DNA from: Trichocoleus sp.
Lineage (GTDB): Bacteria > Cyanobacteriota > Cyanobacteriia > Elainellales > Elainellaceae
Length of the DNA: 45,591 nucleotides
NCBI GenBank assembly: GCA_036702865.1
Contig: DATNQD010000073.1
Coordinates: 1-45,591, forward strand
Reading direction: 5' to 3'
In this document: positions 35,518-45,450 of the stretch, in pieces
Layout of the letters: each line of letters starts with the position of its first letter
How positions within the stretch are numbered: position 1 is the stretch's first letter
Translations under genes and position numbers: made by a program
The notes under the pieces: generated by a model
Database searches by the model: none
What the model saw: only the letters and a program-made list of their open reading frames with translations
Told to the model about the DNA's origin: nothing

Positions 35518-36246
35518 GTGAGACTACGCAGCCTTTCAGCCCGAAAACAGCAGGCGCTCGAAATCCTGATTCGATTAAAGCGGCTCTATCCTGAAGCTCC
35601 CTGCACCCTCGACTACGAAACCCCAGTTCAACTGCTCGTTGCAACAATTCTCTCTGCCCAATGCACCGATGAGCGAGTCAACAAGGTTACACCTGCTTTG
35701 TTTGGACGTTTTCCGGATGCACCAGCCTTAGCGGGCGCTGAACTCAGTGAAATTGAAGAACTCGTTCGCTCCACAGGCTTCTATCGCAACAAAGCCAAAA
35801 ATATTCAGGCAGCCTGTCATCTGATTGCCACAAAGCACAACGGAAAAGTGCCACAACGGATGGAAGAACTGCTGGAACTGCCGGGAGTTGCTCGCAAAAC
35901 GGCAAATGTCGTACTGGCTCATGCTTTTGGCATCAACGCAGGGGTAACAGTTGATACGCATGTTAAACGACTCACCCAACGCCTGGGACTAACAAAGCAA
36001 ACAGAGCCGCTTAAGATCGAGCAAGACTTGATGAAGCTGCTGCCTCAGCCTGACTGGGAGAACTGGTCGATCCGGGTCATTTATCACGGTCGTGCCGTTT
36101 GCAATGCTCGCAATCCAGCTTGTGGCATTTGCGAATTGGCTGATCTGTGCCCCTCGGTCGATCGCACTAAAATTACGCCGCCTCCCCTGCCCACACTAGA
36201 CTTTAAGCCCGAAGCCTTTACCTCTAAAGCCGTAGAATCTGCTTGA
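35518..36246 (+). CDS. nth: Endonuclease III (DNA glycosylase/AP lyase)
   Basis: 242 residues from a GTG start. Helix-hairpin-helix LPGVARKTAN with catalytic Lys127, catalytic Asp146 (VDTHVKRL) and the 4Fe-4S ligands Cys195, 202, 205 and 211 (C-x6-C-x2-C-x5-C). It removes oxidised pyrimidines in base excision repair. The C-terminus extends ~30 residues past the cluster. The GTG has no ideal ribosome binding site; no better start is in frame. Confidence 0.95.
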   Translation: MRLRSLSARKQQALEILIRLKRLYPEAPCTLDYETPVQLLVATILSAQCTDERVNKVTPALFGRFPDAPALAGAELSEIEELVRSTGFYRNKAKNIQAACHLIATKHNGKVPQRMEELLELPGVARKTANVVLAHAFGINAGVTVDTHVKRLTQRLGLTKQTEPLKIEQDLMKLLPQPDWENWSIRVIYHGRAVCNARNPACGICELADLCPSVDRTKITPPPLPTLDFKPEAFTSKAVESA

Positions 36247-36328
36247 GTCGATCGAGTTTTTACTCAAACCCTGCTTCTCTGCGGTAAAATATAAAATGCT
36301 GTCTTAAAAAGGGTTACAAGAGTCTTTC

Positions 36329-36631
36329 ATGGCTAAAAAGAGCATGGTCGAGCGTGAGAAAAAACGCCAAAAGCTGGTTGATAAGTACGCTGAAAAAAGA
36401 GCAGACCTACTGGAACAGTTTTCTCAGGCAACCAATCAGCAAGAGAAGCTGGCAATTCACCGTCAGATTCAACAGCTACCGCGCAATAGTTCCCAGACTC
36501 GTCTGCGGAATCGCTGCTGGCTCACGGGTCGTCCAAGAGGTTACTATCGGGATTTTGGTTTGTCCCGTCACGTTCTGCGGGAAATGGCGCACCAGGGCTT
36601 GCTGCCAGGTGTGGTTAAGTCAAGCTGGTAG
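36329..36631 (+). CDS. rpsN: 30S ribosomal protein S14
   Basis: 100 residues, the long zinc-independent type with only one Cys. The C-terminal [22 protein letters not shown] is diagnostic. Binds 16S rRNA in the head of the small subunit. It is a stand-alone gene, as usual in cyanobacteria, outside the main ribosomal protein operon. A HIP1-containing terminator follows. A second long frame over the same bases is only its shadow. Confidence 0.97.
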   Translation: MAKKSMVEREKKRQKLVDKYAEKRADLLEQFSQATNQQEKLAIHRQIQQLPRNSSQTRLRNRCWLTGRPRGYYRDFGLSRHVLREMAHQGLLPGVVKSSW

Positions 36632-36678
36632 GACTCCAGTTTATAGAGTTCGACAATTGCCGAATTCTTGCTTTAAAG

Positions 36679-36712
36679 GCGATCGTTCCTCTCATCAAGA
36701 CGATCGCTTTTT
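36679..36712 (+). terminator. rpsN terminator with a HIP1-half stem
   Basis: GCGATCGT and ACGATCGC pair perfectly (8 bp) around a 13-base loop, followed by five T. Each arm contains the CGATCG core. Confidence 0.85.
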
Positions 36713-36793
36713 CACTGTCTCTTTTTCTCTCTTCCCAACCGAGTGCTATTCTAAGAAGCACTTTAAACCTGAGATCGTAAGGAGAAAGCTGGC

Positions 36794-37183
36794 TTGCCCC
36801 CGATTCAGCACCCCTTTCAACATGGACAAATCTTCTATAGCTTCGGTGGACATTTTACCTACCGGGTAATTGGTCCTTGCTGTCGGCTGTTCGATCGAGA
36901 AGAACTGCCCTGGCCCTGCTGTCGGTTGCAATGGCGTAGTAAGGAACCCAGTTGGCGGCGAGTAGGCAAGCGGTTTGTGCCAGACATCGCTACAAAAAGC
37001 AGCCCCTCTTATGCGGTAGAAGTACTGGGGCAAGAATATTCTGGGCGAACCATGATTGTGACGCTCTACTCTGTGAAGCTGTCGCCCGAGTTGAAGGAAT
37101 GGTGGCATTCCAAGAAGCTGCAAGAAGTAAGCCCTTTACCGCCGAGTCAAATTAGTGCAAGACTAGCTGCGCCGCTGAGTTGA
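36794..37183 (+). CDS. Hypothetical protein (129 aa)
   Basis: I do not recognise this family. The frame starts at TTG, preceded at 9-10 bases by AAGGAGA, a strong ribosome binding site that decides the start. The product is soluble, with paired cysteines (GPCCRLF and PWPCCRLQWRS) that might bind a metal, and conserved-looking aromatic segments (VTLYSVKLSPELKEWW). A frame on the opposite strand covers much of it but has no start signal. Its last 32 bases overlap the end of fetB tail to tail. Confidence 0.6.
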   Translation: MPPIQHPFQHGQIFYSFGGHFTYRVIGPCCRLFDREELPWPCCRLQWRSKEPSWRRVGKRFVPDIATKSSPSYAVEVLGQEYSGRTMIVTLYSVKLSPELKEWWHSKKLQEVSPLPPSQISARLAAPLS

Positions 37184-37931
37184 AGAACTGGCGATCGAGT
37201 CCCTGAATCAGCAAGATTGTCGTCATTAGCGTTGTAATTGCCAGGATAAACATAATCAGCATTTGATAAAGGGCTGCATCGAGTGGGTTTACGCCGCTCA
37301 AGATTTGACCCGTAATAATTCCAGGCAGGGTAACGATTCCAACAACCATCATTGAATTAAGCGTTGGGATGAGCCCAGATTTAATTGCTTCTCGACGATA
37401 TTGGGCGGTTGCCTGTTGAGGAGTTGCCCCTAAGCTCAAGTGAGTTTCAATTTCAAGGCGATTGTTATTAATCGTGCTGACAAAACGCTCGCCGCCGATC
37501 GCCGCTGCATTCATCGCGTTACCGAGCAGAATCCCGGCAATAGGAATCAGGTACTGAGGTTCAAACCAGGGATCAGGACGCAGCACCAGCAGATTCACAT
37601 AAGCCAGCGTCAGGGCAGTGCTAATCAAAATTGAGCCGCCCACAATTGGTAAGAGAGCCGGGATTTTTTTGCTAATCCGATTTCGAGCTACGATCGCTGC
37701 GATCGAAACCATGACGCCAATCACCGCCAGCACTGCCCAGGGGTTGTTGAGCGCAAATACGATTTGCAGCAAGTATCCCACCACCGTCAATTGCACGATC
37801 GTCCGTCCGGTTGCCATTGCCAGACTCCACTCCAGGCTCAATCGCTGCCAAGCCGAAAGCCCGATCGCGATGAGCATTAAGCCCAACGCAAAGCCCATTT
37901 TTACGAGGTCGAGTTCAATTAGCCCGTTCAT
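37152..37931 (-). CDS. fetB: UPF0014 family ABC permease (FetB-like)
   Basis: 259 residues, about seven membrane helices. GNAMNAAAIGGERF, EIETHLSLGATPQQA and LIPTLNSMMVVGIVTLPGIITGQILSG are typical of FetB/ALS3-like permeases. In E. coli FetAB exports iron; plant relatives affect aluminium tolerance. The ATPase partner FetA is not adjacent. Plasma membrane. The end overlaps a convergent small gene. Confidence 0.9.
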   Translation of the reverse strand: MNGLIELDLVKMGFALGLMLIAIGLSAWQRLSLEWSLAMATGRTIVQLTVVGYLLQIVFALNNPWAVLAVIGVMVSIAAIVARNRISKKIPALLPIVGGSILISTALTLAYVNLLVLRPDPWFEPQYLIPIAGILLGNAMNAAAIGGERFVSTINNNRLEIETHLSLGATPQQATAQYRREAIKSGLIPTLNSMMVVGIVTLPGIITGQILSGVNPLDAALYQMLIMFILAITTLMTTILLIQGLDRQFFNSAAQLVLH

Positions 37932-38054
37932 GAATAGTCAAAACTAGGTAAAAGTTTTTGAGCTTTTCTCAACTTGTATTTCAAGTTTTTGATCGCCCGT
38001 AATCATTGACTACACTAGAGCATCCTCCAGTGCTGTGCAATGTGAGCCGTTAAA

Positions 38055-40133
38055 ATGAACTTGCCTTTTATTGTAGATGTTGCGATCGGATTAGTTTTTA
38101 TTTATTTGATTCTTAGCTTGCTCTCCTCCGAAATTCAAGAAATTCTTGCAACTATTTTGCAATGGCGAGCTGCCCACTTAAAGAAGTCAATTGAGATTTT
38201 GTTAATGGGCGATACTGGCAGAAAAGGGAATGCCATCAACTTGGCGCAGCAAGGAATATTTAAAACACCCGCTGAACTAGCTCAGGATGTAGCTGGTCAA
38301 TTAGAAATAGCTGGTAATGAAGAGCTTCAAAACAAAATTGAGCAGCTCATTATTAGCTCAAACGGCACTGCAACTGAGCGGGCAAAATATCTAGTTGACG
38401 AATTAGAAAATCTAGGGCTTTTGGGCAACCAAACCAAACAAAAGACAGATGTTTATACAACCCTTGAGGGTGGCTTCATTCTAGAAGAGTTATATAAAGC
38501 AAAATCAATTACCAATACCATCTACAATAATCCACTTGTTCGGAACATTAGTCAGGAGTCTAGAGAGGGGTTTGAAGGCTTAATTCGTAGCATTACGCGC
38601 ACAGTCATCACATTAGGAGGGCAAAGGAGGACGACGCTCAAACATGGCAACGAACCCTCTTACATTCCTTCAGAAACCTTTGCCACAACCTTACTCGAAA
38701 TTCTGCACGTTCCTCGATTTACTCGCCGTTTAACAGCTTTAAATCTAAAAATCCTGGTTCAGGATCAAATCGTTTCAGATGTTGAAAAAGCAGTTAAAAA
38801 ATATCAGGAGCAGGGAAAAAATCAAAAGCTAAATGAATTTATTGGCGCAGGCTTTGATAACTCCAAACAAAAAATCAACCTGATTCTCAAGGCTTTTGCT
38901 GATGAAAGAATTACTTTACAAATGAGTATTAGTCTCCTGAAGGGAGAATTCATTGAATATGTCACCAAAGCAGAACAAATTCGGAAGAACCTTGCTTCTC
39001 ATTCCGCATCAAAAGAGCCTGTCTCAAAAGAGATAGAACGATCGCAAGCTGCCGCTCAAGATTTAGCTGCCTTTGACGGGTTTGTGAGCCAACTCAATGC
39101 TATTCGTCAACTCGTTTTTTATGACGACCCGCAACGACAATTCAGCAGCACTGATGAAATGATTCGACAACTGCAGCCCACTGTTGCACAGGTGATGAAA
39201 GCATTTAGCAGCGATCTCCAAAGTGTCAATCAAAAATATCAGCGATTTACAAACAGATCATCACTACGCGAAGATCCAGCATTTCAGTCAGGTTACAAGG
39301 AAATCATCACTCTCTATGACGAGATTCAACGAGATGCGCAAGCCATTGCCCAAAAGCTACCTGCTCCTGTTAGAGAAAGCCTGGATGCGCTAGCTCAACG
39401 TGCCCAAATCAACCTCGATCGCACGAACGAGCAAATTAGCCTGGTTCAAGGCGAACTCTACCAATTCAAATCCGAGATTGAGAAATGGTTTAACGACTCA
39501 ATGGAACGGGCTTCCGGTGTGTACAAACGGAATTCGAAAGGAGTCGGCTTCCTGATTGGGCTAACGATCGCCCTAGCCATTAACGCCGACACAGTTCACA
39601 TCGCCAGACAGCTTTCCTCCAACAGCACGCTCAGACAAGCACTGATCTCTTCCGCAGAGACCGTTACACAGTCCTGCCCTAAACCCTTGCCCCCTCCAGC
39701 TACCACACCGCTTCCTGCTGCTCCGGTTCCACCTATCACTGAGCCAGTTCCACCTGCCGCAAATCCGCCCACTTCTCGTCTTTTCTTTGAGCAGCCTGCT
39801 TTTGCTCAAGCTGCTCCAACCGCAGCACCAGTTCAACCTGTACCGCAGTCCGACGACCCCCTAAACTGCATTGAACAAGCAGTCAAAGACGCAACCGCTC
39901 TGCCCCTAGGCTGGAGTAAAGAAAACAAAGCACAGCAGATGGACTTTGTGGACGGCAAACCGAAAGACCCAAGCACCTGGGGGCGAATCTGGCGACAAAT
40001 CACTAGGCTAATTGGCTGGATCGTGAGCGGTCTGGCAATTTCGATGGGAGCTGCTTTTTGGTTTGAGTTGTTAAGCAAGCTGGTCAACGTGCGGAATACC
40101 GGCAACCGTCCTAATAAGTCGTCTGGTGCTTAA
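38055..40133 (+). CDS. Large uncharacterised membrane protein (692 aa)
   Basis: I do not recognise a named family. An N-terminal membrane helix (~4-24) is followed at once by [19 protein letters not shown]. Residues ~30-490 form a long charged helical region with Gln/Glu-rich coiled-coil-like parts. [15 protein letters not shown] (~484) precedes a second helix ([14 protein letters not shown]), then a Pro-rich stretch (~542-575), then a third helix ending [19 protein letters not shown]. The layout, a YKR-type motif before helix 2 and GA-FWF-LL before a C-terminal tail, recurs in uncharacterised bacterial membrane proteins. The first ~1 kb looks more AT-rich than its neighbours. It overlaps lepA by 4 bases tail to tail. 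Function unknown; transfer is possible. Confidence 0.85.
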   Translation: MNLPFIVDVAIGLVFIYLILSLLSSEIQEILATILQWRAAHLKKSIEILLMGDTGRKGNAINLAQQGIFKTPAELAQDVAGQLEIAGNEELQNKIEQLIISSNGTATERAKYLVDELENLGLLGNQTKQKTDVYTTLEGGFILEELYKAKSITNTIYNNPLVRNISQESREGFEGLIRSITRTVITLGGQRRTTLKHGNEPSYIPSETFATTLLEILHVPRFTRRLTALNLKILVQDQIVSDVEKAVKKYQEQGKNQKLNEFIGAGFDNSKQKINLILKAFADERITLQMSISLLKGEFIEYVTKAEQIRKNLASHSASKEPVSKEIERSQAAAQDLAAFDGFVSQLNAIRQLVFYDDPQRQFSSTDEMIRQLQPTVAQVMKAFSSDLQSVNQKYQRFTNRSSLREDPAFQSGYKEIITLYDEIQRDAQAIAQKLPAPVRESLDALAQRAQINLDRTNEQISLVQGELYQFKSEIEKWFNDSMERASGVYKRNSKGVGFLIGLTIALAINADTVHIARQLSSNSTLRQALISSAETVTQSCPKPLPPPATTPLPAAPVPPITEPVPPAANPPTSRLFFEQPAFAQAAPTAAPVQPVPQSDDPLNCIEQAVKDATALPLGWSKENKAQQMDFVDGKPKDPSTWGRIWRQITRLIGWIVSGLAISMGAAFWFELLSKLVNVRNTGNRPNKSSGA

Positions 40134-41935
40134 GAAAGCTTCAACACTGCCATAAATGCCTCCTGGGGCACATCTACAGTCCCGATCGCCTTCAGACGTT
40201 TCTTACCCTTGGCTTGCTTTTGCAACAGTTTCTTCTTCCGGCTAATGTCACCGCCATAGCACTTTGCTAACACGTCTTTCCGCAAAGCTGGAATATGTTC
40301 GCTGGCAATGATCCGGCTGCCGATCGAGGCTTGAATGGGGATTTTGAACTGGTGACGTGGAATCAACTCTTTCAGCTTTTCGACCAACGCTTTGCCCACA
40401 TAATAGGCTTTGTCGCGGTGAACGATCGTCGCCAGGGGATCAACCTTGTCGCCATTGATCATCACATCTAGCTTCACCAGATAGTTTTCGCGGTAGCCAA
40501 TAAATTGATATTCCATGCTGGCATAGCCGCGCGATCGAGATTTCATCTGGTCGAAGAAGTCAGTTACGACTTCAGCCAGCGGAATTTCGTAGATCAAAGT
40601 GGTGCGTCCTTGCGTCAGGTACTTCATGTCCTTGAATTCACCGCGCCGACTCTGGCTCAATTCCATCAGCGCCCCTACATATTCTTCCGGCGTAATCATA
40701 TCGACTCGCACGTAGGGTTCTTCCATCTTCTCGCGGTACTGCGGATCGGGCAGCAGGCTGGGGTTGTCAATAAAGACGACTTCTCCATCAATTTTCGTGA
40801 CGCGATAGATTACGGAAGGCGCGGTTGTAATCAGGTCAAGGTTATATTCACGCTCCAGCCGCTCTTGCACAATTTCCATGTGCAGCAAGCCTAAGAAGCC
40901 ACAGCGGAAGCCAAATCCCATTGCACTCGATGTCTCTGGTTCATAGCTGAGGGCAGCATCATTAAGGCGCAGTTTTTCGAGGGCTTCGCGCAGATCGCCA
41001 TATTGGTCGGCATCAGTGGGAAAAAGACCACAAAACACCATCGGTTTGGCTTCAGCATATCCAGGCAGAGGTTCTGAGGCGGGCGCATTTGCCAGCGTAA
41101 TCGTGTCACCGACTCGCGCATCCGCCACGGCTTTAATTGAGGCAGCAATGTAGCCTACTTCTCCGGCATGGAGTTCATCAACCTGGATCTGCGTGGGTGA
41201 CAGCACGCCGAGTTCATCGATTTGACATTCTTTGCCCGATGCCATGAGGCGGATTTTGTCACCTTTGCGAACTTTGCCATCCATGACTCGGAAATAGACA
41301 ATGACGCCCCGGTATGAGTCATAGTAGCTGTCAAAAATGAGTGCTCGTAGGGGCTGATCTACGGTGTCTTGAGGTGGCGGCACCAGGTAGACGATCGACT
41401 CTAGAATCTCATCAATTCCAATCCCTTCTTTTGCAGAAGCCAAAATCGCACCACTGCAATCAAGTCCAATAATTTCTTCAATTTCGCCCTTGACGCGCTC
41501 CGGCTCTGCTCCCGGCAAGTCGATTTTGTTAAGCACTGGAATGATTTCTAGATCATTCTCTAGTGCCAGATAAACATTTGCCAACGTTTGCGCCTCTACG
41601 CCCTGAGAAGCGTCTACGATCAAGAGTGCGCCTTCACAGGCAATCAGCGATCGAGAAACTTCGTAGGAGAAATCGACGTGTCCCGGCGTGTCGATCAGGT
41701 TCAAGACGTACTGCTGCCCATCTTTGGCAGTGTAATTCATACGAGCTGCCTGGAGCTTGATAGTAATGCCGCGCTCTCGCTCCAGGTCCATATTGTCAAG
41801 GAATTGCTCTTTCATCTCCCGATTGCTAACGGTTCCCGTTGCCTGGAGCAGCCGATCTGCCAGGGTAGATTTCCCGTGATCAATGTGAGCAATAATCGAG
41901 AAATTCCGAATGCGAGAAACAGGTACGTCGGTCAT
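40130..41935 (-). CDS. lepA: Elongation factor 4 (LepA)
   Basis: 601 residues, normal length. The GTPase domain starts [21 protein letters not shown], with RERGITIK and DTPGHVDF; the later domains include [14 protein letters not shown] and the C-terminal LepA-specific [18 protein letters not shown]. It acts on the ribosome to back-translocate or aid assembly under stress. The stop overlaps the convergent membrane-protein gene by 4 bases. Confidence 0.98.
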   Translation of the reverse strand: MTDVPVSRIRNFSIIAHIDHGKSTLADRLLQATGTVSNREMKEQFLDNMDLERERGITIKLQAARMNYTAKDGQQYVLNLIDTPGHVDFSYEVSRSLIACEGALLIVDASQGVEAQTLANVYLALENDLEIIPVLNKIDLPGAEPERVKGEIEEIIGLDCSGAILASAKEGIGIDEILESIVYLVPPPQDTVDQPLRALIFDSYYDSYRGVIVYFRVMDGKVRKGDKIRLMASGKECQIDELGVLSPTQIQVDELHAGEVGYIAASIKAVADARVGDTITLANAPASEPLPGYAEAKPMVFCGLFPTDADQYGDLREALEKLRLNDAALSYEPETSSAMGFGFRCGFLGLLHMEIVQERLEREYNLDLITTAPSVIYRVTKIDGEVVFIDNPSLLPDPQYREKMEEPYVRVDMITPEEYVGALMELSQSRRGEFKDMKYLTQGRTTLIYEIPLAEVVTDFFDQMKSRSRGYASMEYQFIGYRENYLVKLDVMINGDKVDPLATIVHRDKAYYVGKALVEKLKELIPRHQFKIPIQASIGSRIIASEHIPALRKDVLAKCYGGDISRKKKLLQKQAKGKKRLKAIGTVDVPQEAFMAVLKLS

Positions 41936-42286
41936 AAAGGCTTTATTCGGATGGGCAACAGCAAGGATTAGACAATGGGTGCAGCGGCGTCTAGATCAGA
42001 CAAATCTATAGACTTGTATCAGGGACTCCTGACTTAAGCGATCGATCCAACCGGTGCTTAAAACATTTTAATCTGTTCAACCCTCTCCCGGATGCCGTAG
42101 ATCTCCGCCGTTTTATCAGGAATTGTGAGGTAATGATGTCAAACTCAACTGCCGTTAAGAAGAGGATAGGGTTTAATGTATTTGAGAGGTTGCTTCAACC
42201 CCGCTGATTGAAGGCAAGTTTAGGCTGCTAGACTCCCAGATCATGAAGTCGTTATTATTCCCAGTTTTCTATCTCCTAGATATCCT
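41936..42286. other. Divergent lepA upstream region, no gene seen
   Basis: About 350 bases. The one distinct element is the near-palindrome at 42000. Frames here are short and lack ribosome binding sites. Confidence 0.4.
42000..42017. promoter_or_regulatory. Near-perfect 18-bp palindrome upstream of lepA
   Basis: acaaatctatagacttgt reads the same on both strands except for one symmetric mismatch pair. It lies about 65 bases before the lepA start and contains TATAGA, which could be a -10 box. Operator function is only a guess. Confidence 0.3.
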
Positions 42287-42517
42287 ATGACCGATCCTGC
42301 TGTTGATTCCAAAGCCGCCTCAGGCAAAATCGACCTTTCCATTCAAATCGATGCTGATTTGCTTGAGCAGATTAATCATTTGACGGGTGATCCCAGCAAA
42401 GTGATTGAGGTTGCTGTCCGGCAATGGCTTGGTGGTGGAAGCCGTCGAGATGATGACCTAACAAAGACGATGCGTCGCAATCCACCTGTTCCACCCAAGG
42501 GTGAGTGGAATGACTAG
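42287..42517 (+). CDS. Small ribbon-helix-helix-like protein
   Basis: 76 residues. A likely beta-strand (KIDLSIQID), a helix (ADLLEQINHLT), a turn (GDPSK) and a second helix (VIEVAVRQWLGG) give the ribbon-helix-helix layout of CopG-type DNA-binding proteins and some antitoxins. The tail PPVPPKGEWND is acidic and Pro-rich. No toxin gene adjoins, so a type II toxin-antitoxin pair is not supported. It could be an orphan DNA-binding regulator. Confidence 0.7.
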   Translation: MTDPAVDSKAASGKIDLSIQIDADLLEQINHLTGDPSKVIEVAVRQWLGGGSRRDDDLTKTMRRNPPVPPKGEWND

Positions 42518-42757
42518 ACCGCTTGCCTTAAACTCTTTAGGGCATCAGCAGTAGGGTTTGCACAAAACCTTTTCGATCTCGCCAGATGACTGTTCTACTC
42601 AATGAATGAATAAGGCTGCGGAAAAGCGGGAATTCTAGGCTTATGGCTGAATATCTGATTCAGCAGCGGGAGATGAATGGGCTGCATCTACACATGAACA
42701 TCATCGCTCTGGGAAAATGCTCGACCCTCCTCACTGTGTATTCTGAGTTCTACGCTA

Positions 42758-44578
42758 ATGACTCTGCCTAGCGATCGTCCACTTTCTACAAACGAGTCAA
42801 TCCATCCAGGTACGCCACAGCAGTTTGATGGTTTTTTGGCGGTTCCTGCCGCTGATCTCGTCTTCACACAAGATGGCTCAGGACAATATCTTTCGTTCTA
42901 CTGGCGTGATGCCGATCGCTATGGCTTGCAGCCAGCACAAGTGATTGGGCAGCCAATTGAGGCAGTCTTCACACCAGCCGCTGTTGCGCCTTATCTAGAA
43001 CGAATACAGCAAGTCTTGGATTACTTAATCCCATTGCGGTTTGAGTACCCTTTTTGCTTCGCTGATGAGTATCTTGTCTTTGAGTTAACCGCCAGCCCAA
43101 TTCTCATGCCGCATGGAACCGCAACCGGAGTTGTTGTCATGGGGCATTTCCTCTACACCTCTTCCCAGGGACGGGCGTTAGAACTCATTAACAACCTGAC
43201 GCATATCAATCCAGCCCTTTATTCCGATCGCTACGAAAAACGGCTGACTCAGGTGGTTTGGAAGATTCGGCGCAGCCTCGATTTGGAGACTATCTGGCAA
43301 CAAACGGTTGAAGGGTTGGGAGAGACCTTTGGCGTCAGCCGCTGCTTGATTTGTCCTTATCAGCCCGGAATCCAAGCAGTAAAAGTCGTGGCAGAGTATC
43401 GTAAGTTAGCCCTTCCGGCGATGCTAGGAACAGAATTTCAGATTGCGGAAGAAGTCTACTTAGGTCAAGCCCTCGCAACGCTAAAACCGATCGCCTGTAG
43501 CGCTACCGAAAATAGCAGTGATGCTCCACCGCCCTCAATTCTGGCTATTGCTACCTGTTACCAAGATCAACCGAATGGCTTAATTATCCTGCACCAGACT
43601 GAACGATCCCGCACCTGGAACAATGTCGAGATCGATTTGCTGCGAGAGGTTGCTGATCAAGTGGGAACTGGAATCGCTCATGCTTCTCTGTTTGCTGAAA
43701 GCCGAAACCTGGCAGAAGAGTTGCAGCGAGTCAACGAAAATTTAATGAAAAAACACCAGGAGCTAGAAGACTCCCGGCAGCAAGCAGAAGCCGCCTCTCG
43801 ACTCAAAAGTGAATTTCTTGCCAATACTTCACATGAGCTAAGAACTCCTCTTAATGGCGTGATTGGGTTCTTGAAGCTGGTTATGGACGGGATGGCAGAT
43901 GATCCAGCAGAGCAAAACCAGTTCATTCAGGAAGCTCATCGATCGGCAATCCATCTTCTGAATGTCATTAACGATATTCTTGACATCGCCAAGATTGAGG
44001 CAGGCAAGATGCAGCTTGACCTTAATCCAATTCCGCTAGAAGACTTGCTCAACGATGTCCTTCGCAAAACTCGACCACAGGCGCAGCAGAAAAACCTCAG
44101 TTTTGAGATTCGTACGCCTGAAACGCGCGACGAGGTTGTTCTCTTAGGCAACTATCAGCGTCTGCTTCAGGTGATGCTTAATCTAGTCGGAAATGCGATT
44201 AAGTTTACGCACGAAGGTGGAGTGACTATCAGTGCTGAGGTCTTGTCACAAAAGATCACTGTCAATGAAGAAGAACGTCCGGGAATGGTCAAAATTAGCG
44301 TCGCGGACACGGGAATTGGTGTTTCTTTGGAGAAGCAAGATAAGCTGTTTCAGTCTTTCAGTCAGGTAGATGGTTCTCGTACCAGGCAATATGGCGGAAC
44401 GGGTCTAGGTCTAGCCATTTCGCAAAAGCTGGTTGAAGCAATGGCGGGAGAGGTCAATTTCTACAGTATGGGCGAAGGATTAGGATCAACGGTTACATTC
44501 ACTGTGCCCCTATACCAAGATCCTTTAATGGTAACGGCTCCCTTGCCTGACACTGCTGATCTCCTATCAAGTATGTAG
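42758..44578 (+). CDS. PAS-GAF sensor histidine kinase
   Basis: 606 residues, soluble, with no membrane helix. A PAS domain (~25-130) and a GAF domain (~175-312) lead through a coiled coil (~315-350) to HisKA with phospho-acceptor His359 (NTSHELRTPLNG), and HATPase_c with N-box LNLVGNAIKF, DTGIGV, FQSFSQVD and the G2 box GGTGLGLAIS. No receiver or output domain is present. The GAF region has Cys residues (CLICPYQPG), but not the phytochrome chromophore signature, so its ligand is unknown. No response regulator is adjacent, so its partner must be elsewhere. Confidence 0.93.
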   Translation: MTLPSDRPLSTNESIHPGTPQQFDGFLAVPAADLVFTQDGSGQYLSFYWRDADRYGLQPAQVIGQPIEAVFTPAAVAPYLERIQQVLDYLIPLRFEYPFCFADEYLVFELTASPILMPHGTATGVVVMGHFLYTSSQGRALELINNLTHINPALYSDRYEKRLTQVVWKIRRSLDLETIWQQTVEGLGETFGVSRCLICPYQPGIQAVKVVAEYRKLALPAMLGTEFQIAEEVYLGQALATLKPIACSATENSSDAPPPSILAIATCYQDQPNGLIILHQTERSRTWNNVEIDLLREVADQVGTGIAHASLFAESRNLAEELQRVNENLMKKHQELEDSRQQAEAASRLKSEFLANTSHELRTPLNGVIGFLKLVMDGMADDPAEQNQFIQEAHRSAIHLLNVINDILDIAKIEAGKMQLDLNPIPLEDLLNDVLRKTRPQAQQKNLSFEIRTPETRDEVVLLGNYQRLLQVMLNLVGNAIKFTHEGGVTISAEVLSQKITVNEEERPGMVKISVADTGIGVSLEKQDKLFQSFSQVDGSRTRQYGGTGLGLAISQKLVEAMAGEVNFYSMGEGLGSTVTFTVPLYQDPLMVTAPLPDTADLLSSM

Positions 44579-44789
44579 GAGATAGCGCACAAAATTCCCC
44601 AAGCGGGGACTCATCCTTCTCCTATCCTTGCTATAGACTACGAGAAGACTGCTCTTCGTATCATTAGTCCACCCAATCAGTTCACCAGTTAGCTCATCAA
44701 TTGAGACTCTCATTCCCGGACTTCAGCCGCGCTCGGTTCGGTCACCAATTCTTGCTTAAATTCGCCCCTAAGCTGTAAGAGATTTTGTC

Positions 44790-45380
44790 ATGATTGAGGT
44801 TTTAGCTGTTCTCTCCCTGTCTGCTGCTGCGGGCATGAGAATTGCGCTGCCCCTACTGCTGATCGGCTTACTCTACCGGGACAATCTTTGGGCAAACATG
44901 CCGCTATTGTCGCGAATTCCCCCCGGTGTAGTGCTGTCGGTGCTAGTGAGTTGGTCGATTGTAGAACTCTTTCTCTCAAAAGGGTTAATAGGTCAACGAA
45001 TCTTACAGAGCGTTCAATTGGTGGGGAGCCCGATCGTTGGTGCACTAGTGGGGATTACTGTGGGGCGATCGGCAGGGCTCGATGGATGGCTCACCAGCTT
45101 ACTAGGGGTTCTCGGTAGTCTTGTTGCACTGGTTTTACAGTTGGTACAGGTTGGTTGGTTTTACCGTCTTCGCGGTTTACCTGTCTGGGTAATCTTTATT
45201 CAAGATTTTCTCTGCATCATCCTTGTTTTACTTGCCTTTGATGCTCCTACACAAGGCGGACTAATTGCACTGCTGTTGCTTTGGTTGACAATTCGTAGTT
45301 CAGCGGAATGGCGCAGATGGTATCGAGTTCAGGGAGGCGATCGGAAAGATCCACGCCGACATAAGCAAGACCCAGATTAG
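44790..45380 (+). CDS. DUF4126 domain-containing membrane protein
   Basis: 196 residues, with about four or five hydrophobic helices. The N-terminal AVLSLSAAAGMRIALPLLLIGLLYR (GMR motif) and central VGSPIVGALVGITVGRSAG match DUF4126. The C-terminus is basic. Function unknown. It ends 30 bases before the terminator of the right-hand psbA copy on the other strand. Confidence 0.85.
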   Translation: MIEVLAVLSLSAAAGMRIALPLLLIGLLYRDNLWANMPLLSRIPPGVVLSVLVSWSIVELFLSKGLIGQRILQSVQLVGSPIVGALVGITVGRSAGLDGWLTSLLGVLGSLVALVLQLVQVGWFYRLRGLPVWVIFIQDFLCIILVLLAFDAPTQGGLIALLLLWLTIRSSAEWRRWYRVQGGDRKDPRRHKQDPD

Positions 45381-45409
45381 AAAAAGATACTAATAAAGAT
45401 ACTAATAAT

Positions 45410-45435
45410 GAAAAAGCACCCCCAGAGGGAGTGCC
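45410..45435 (-). terminator. Rho-independent terminator of psbA (right)
   Basis: On the minus strand the hairpin gcactccctctgggggtgc is followed by five T. It is the same element as the left-hand psbA terminator. Confidence 0.88.
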
Positions 45436-45450
45436 TTAGCTAATCTGACG

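Noticed and set aside
36354-36869. 171-codon plus-strand frame over rpsN
   Set aside because: It runs through rpsN in a different frame and past its terminator. S14 is unmistakable in the true frame.
36746-37123. 125-codon minus-strand frame opposite the small hypothetical gene
   Set aside because: No ribosome binding site. The plus-strand frame has a strong one and a better composition.
42287-42517. Type II toxin-antitoxin module
   Set aside because: The small protein looks ribbon-helix-helix-like, but no toxin-like ORF adjoins on either side.
38055-42517. Integrative element or defence island around the large membrane protein
   Set aside because: No integrase, transposase, direct-repeat attachment sites or tRNA junction. 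Its neighbours are lepA and fetB.
42643-42771. Short frame before the histidine kinase (42 residues)
   Set aside because: It overlaps the kinase start, has no ribosome binding site and no recognisable sequence.
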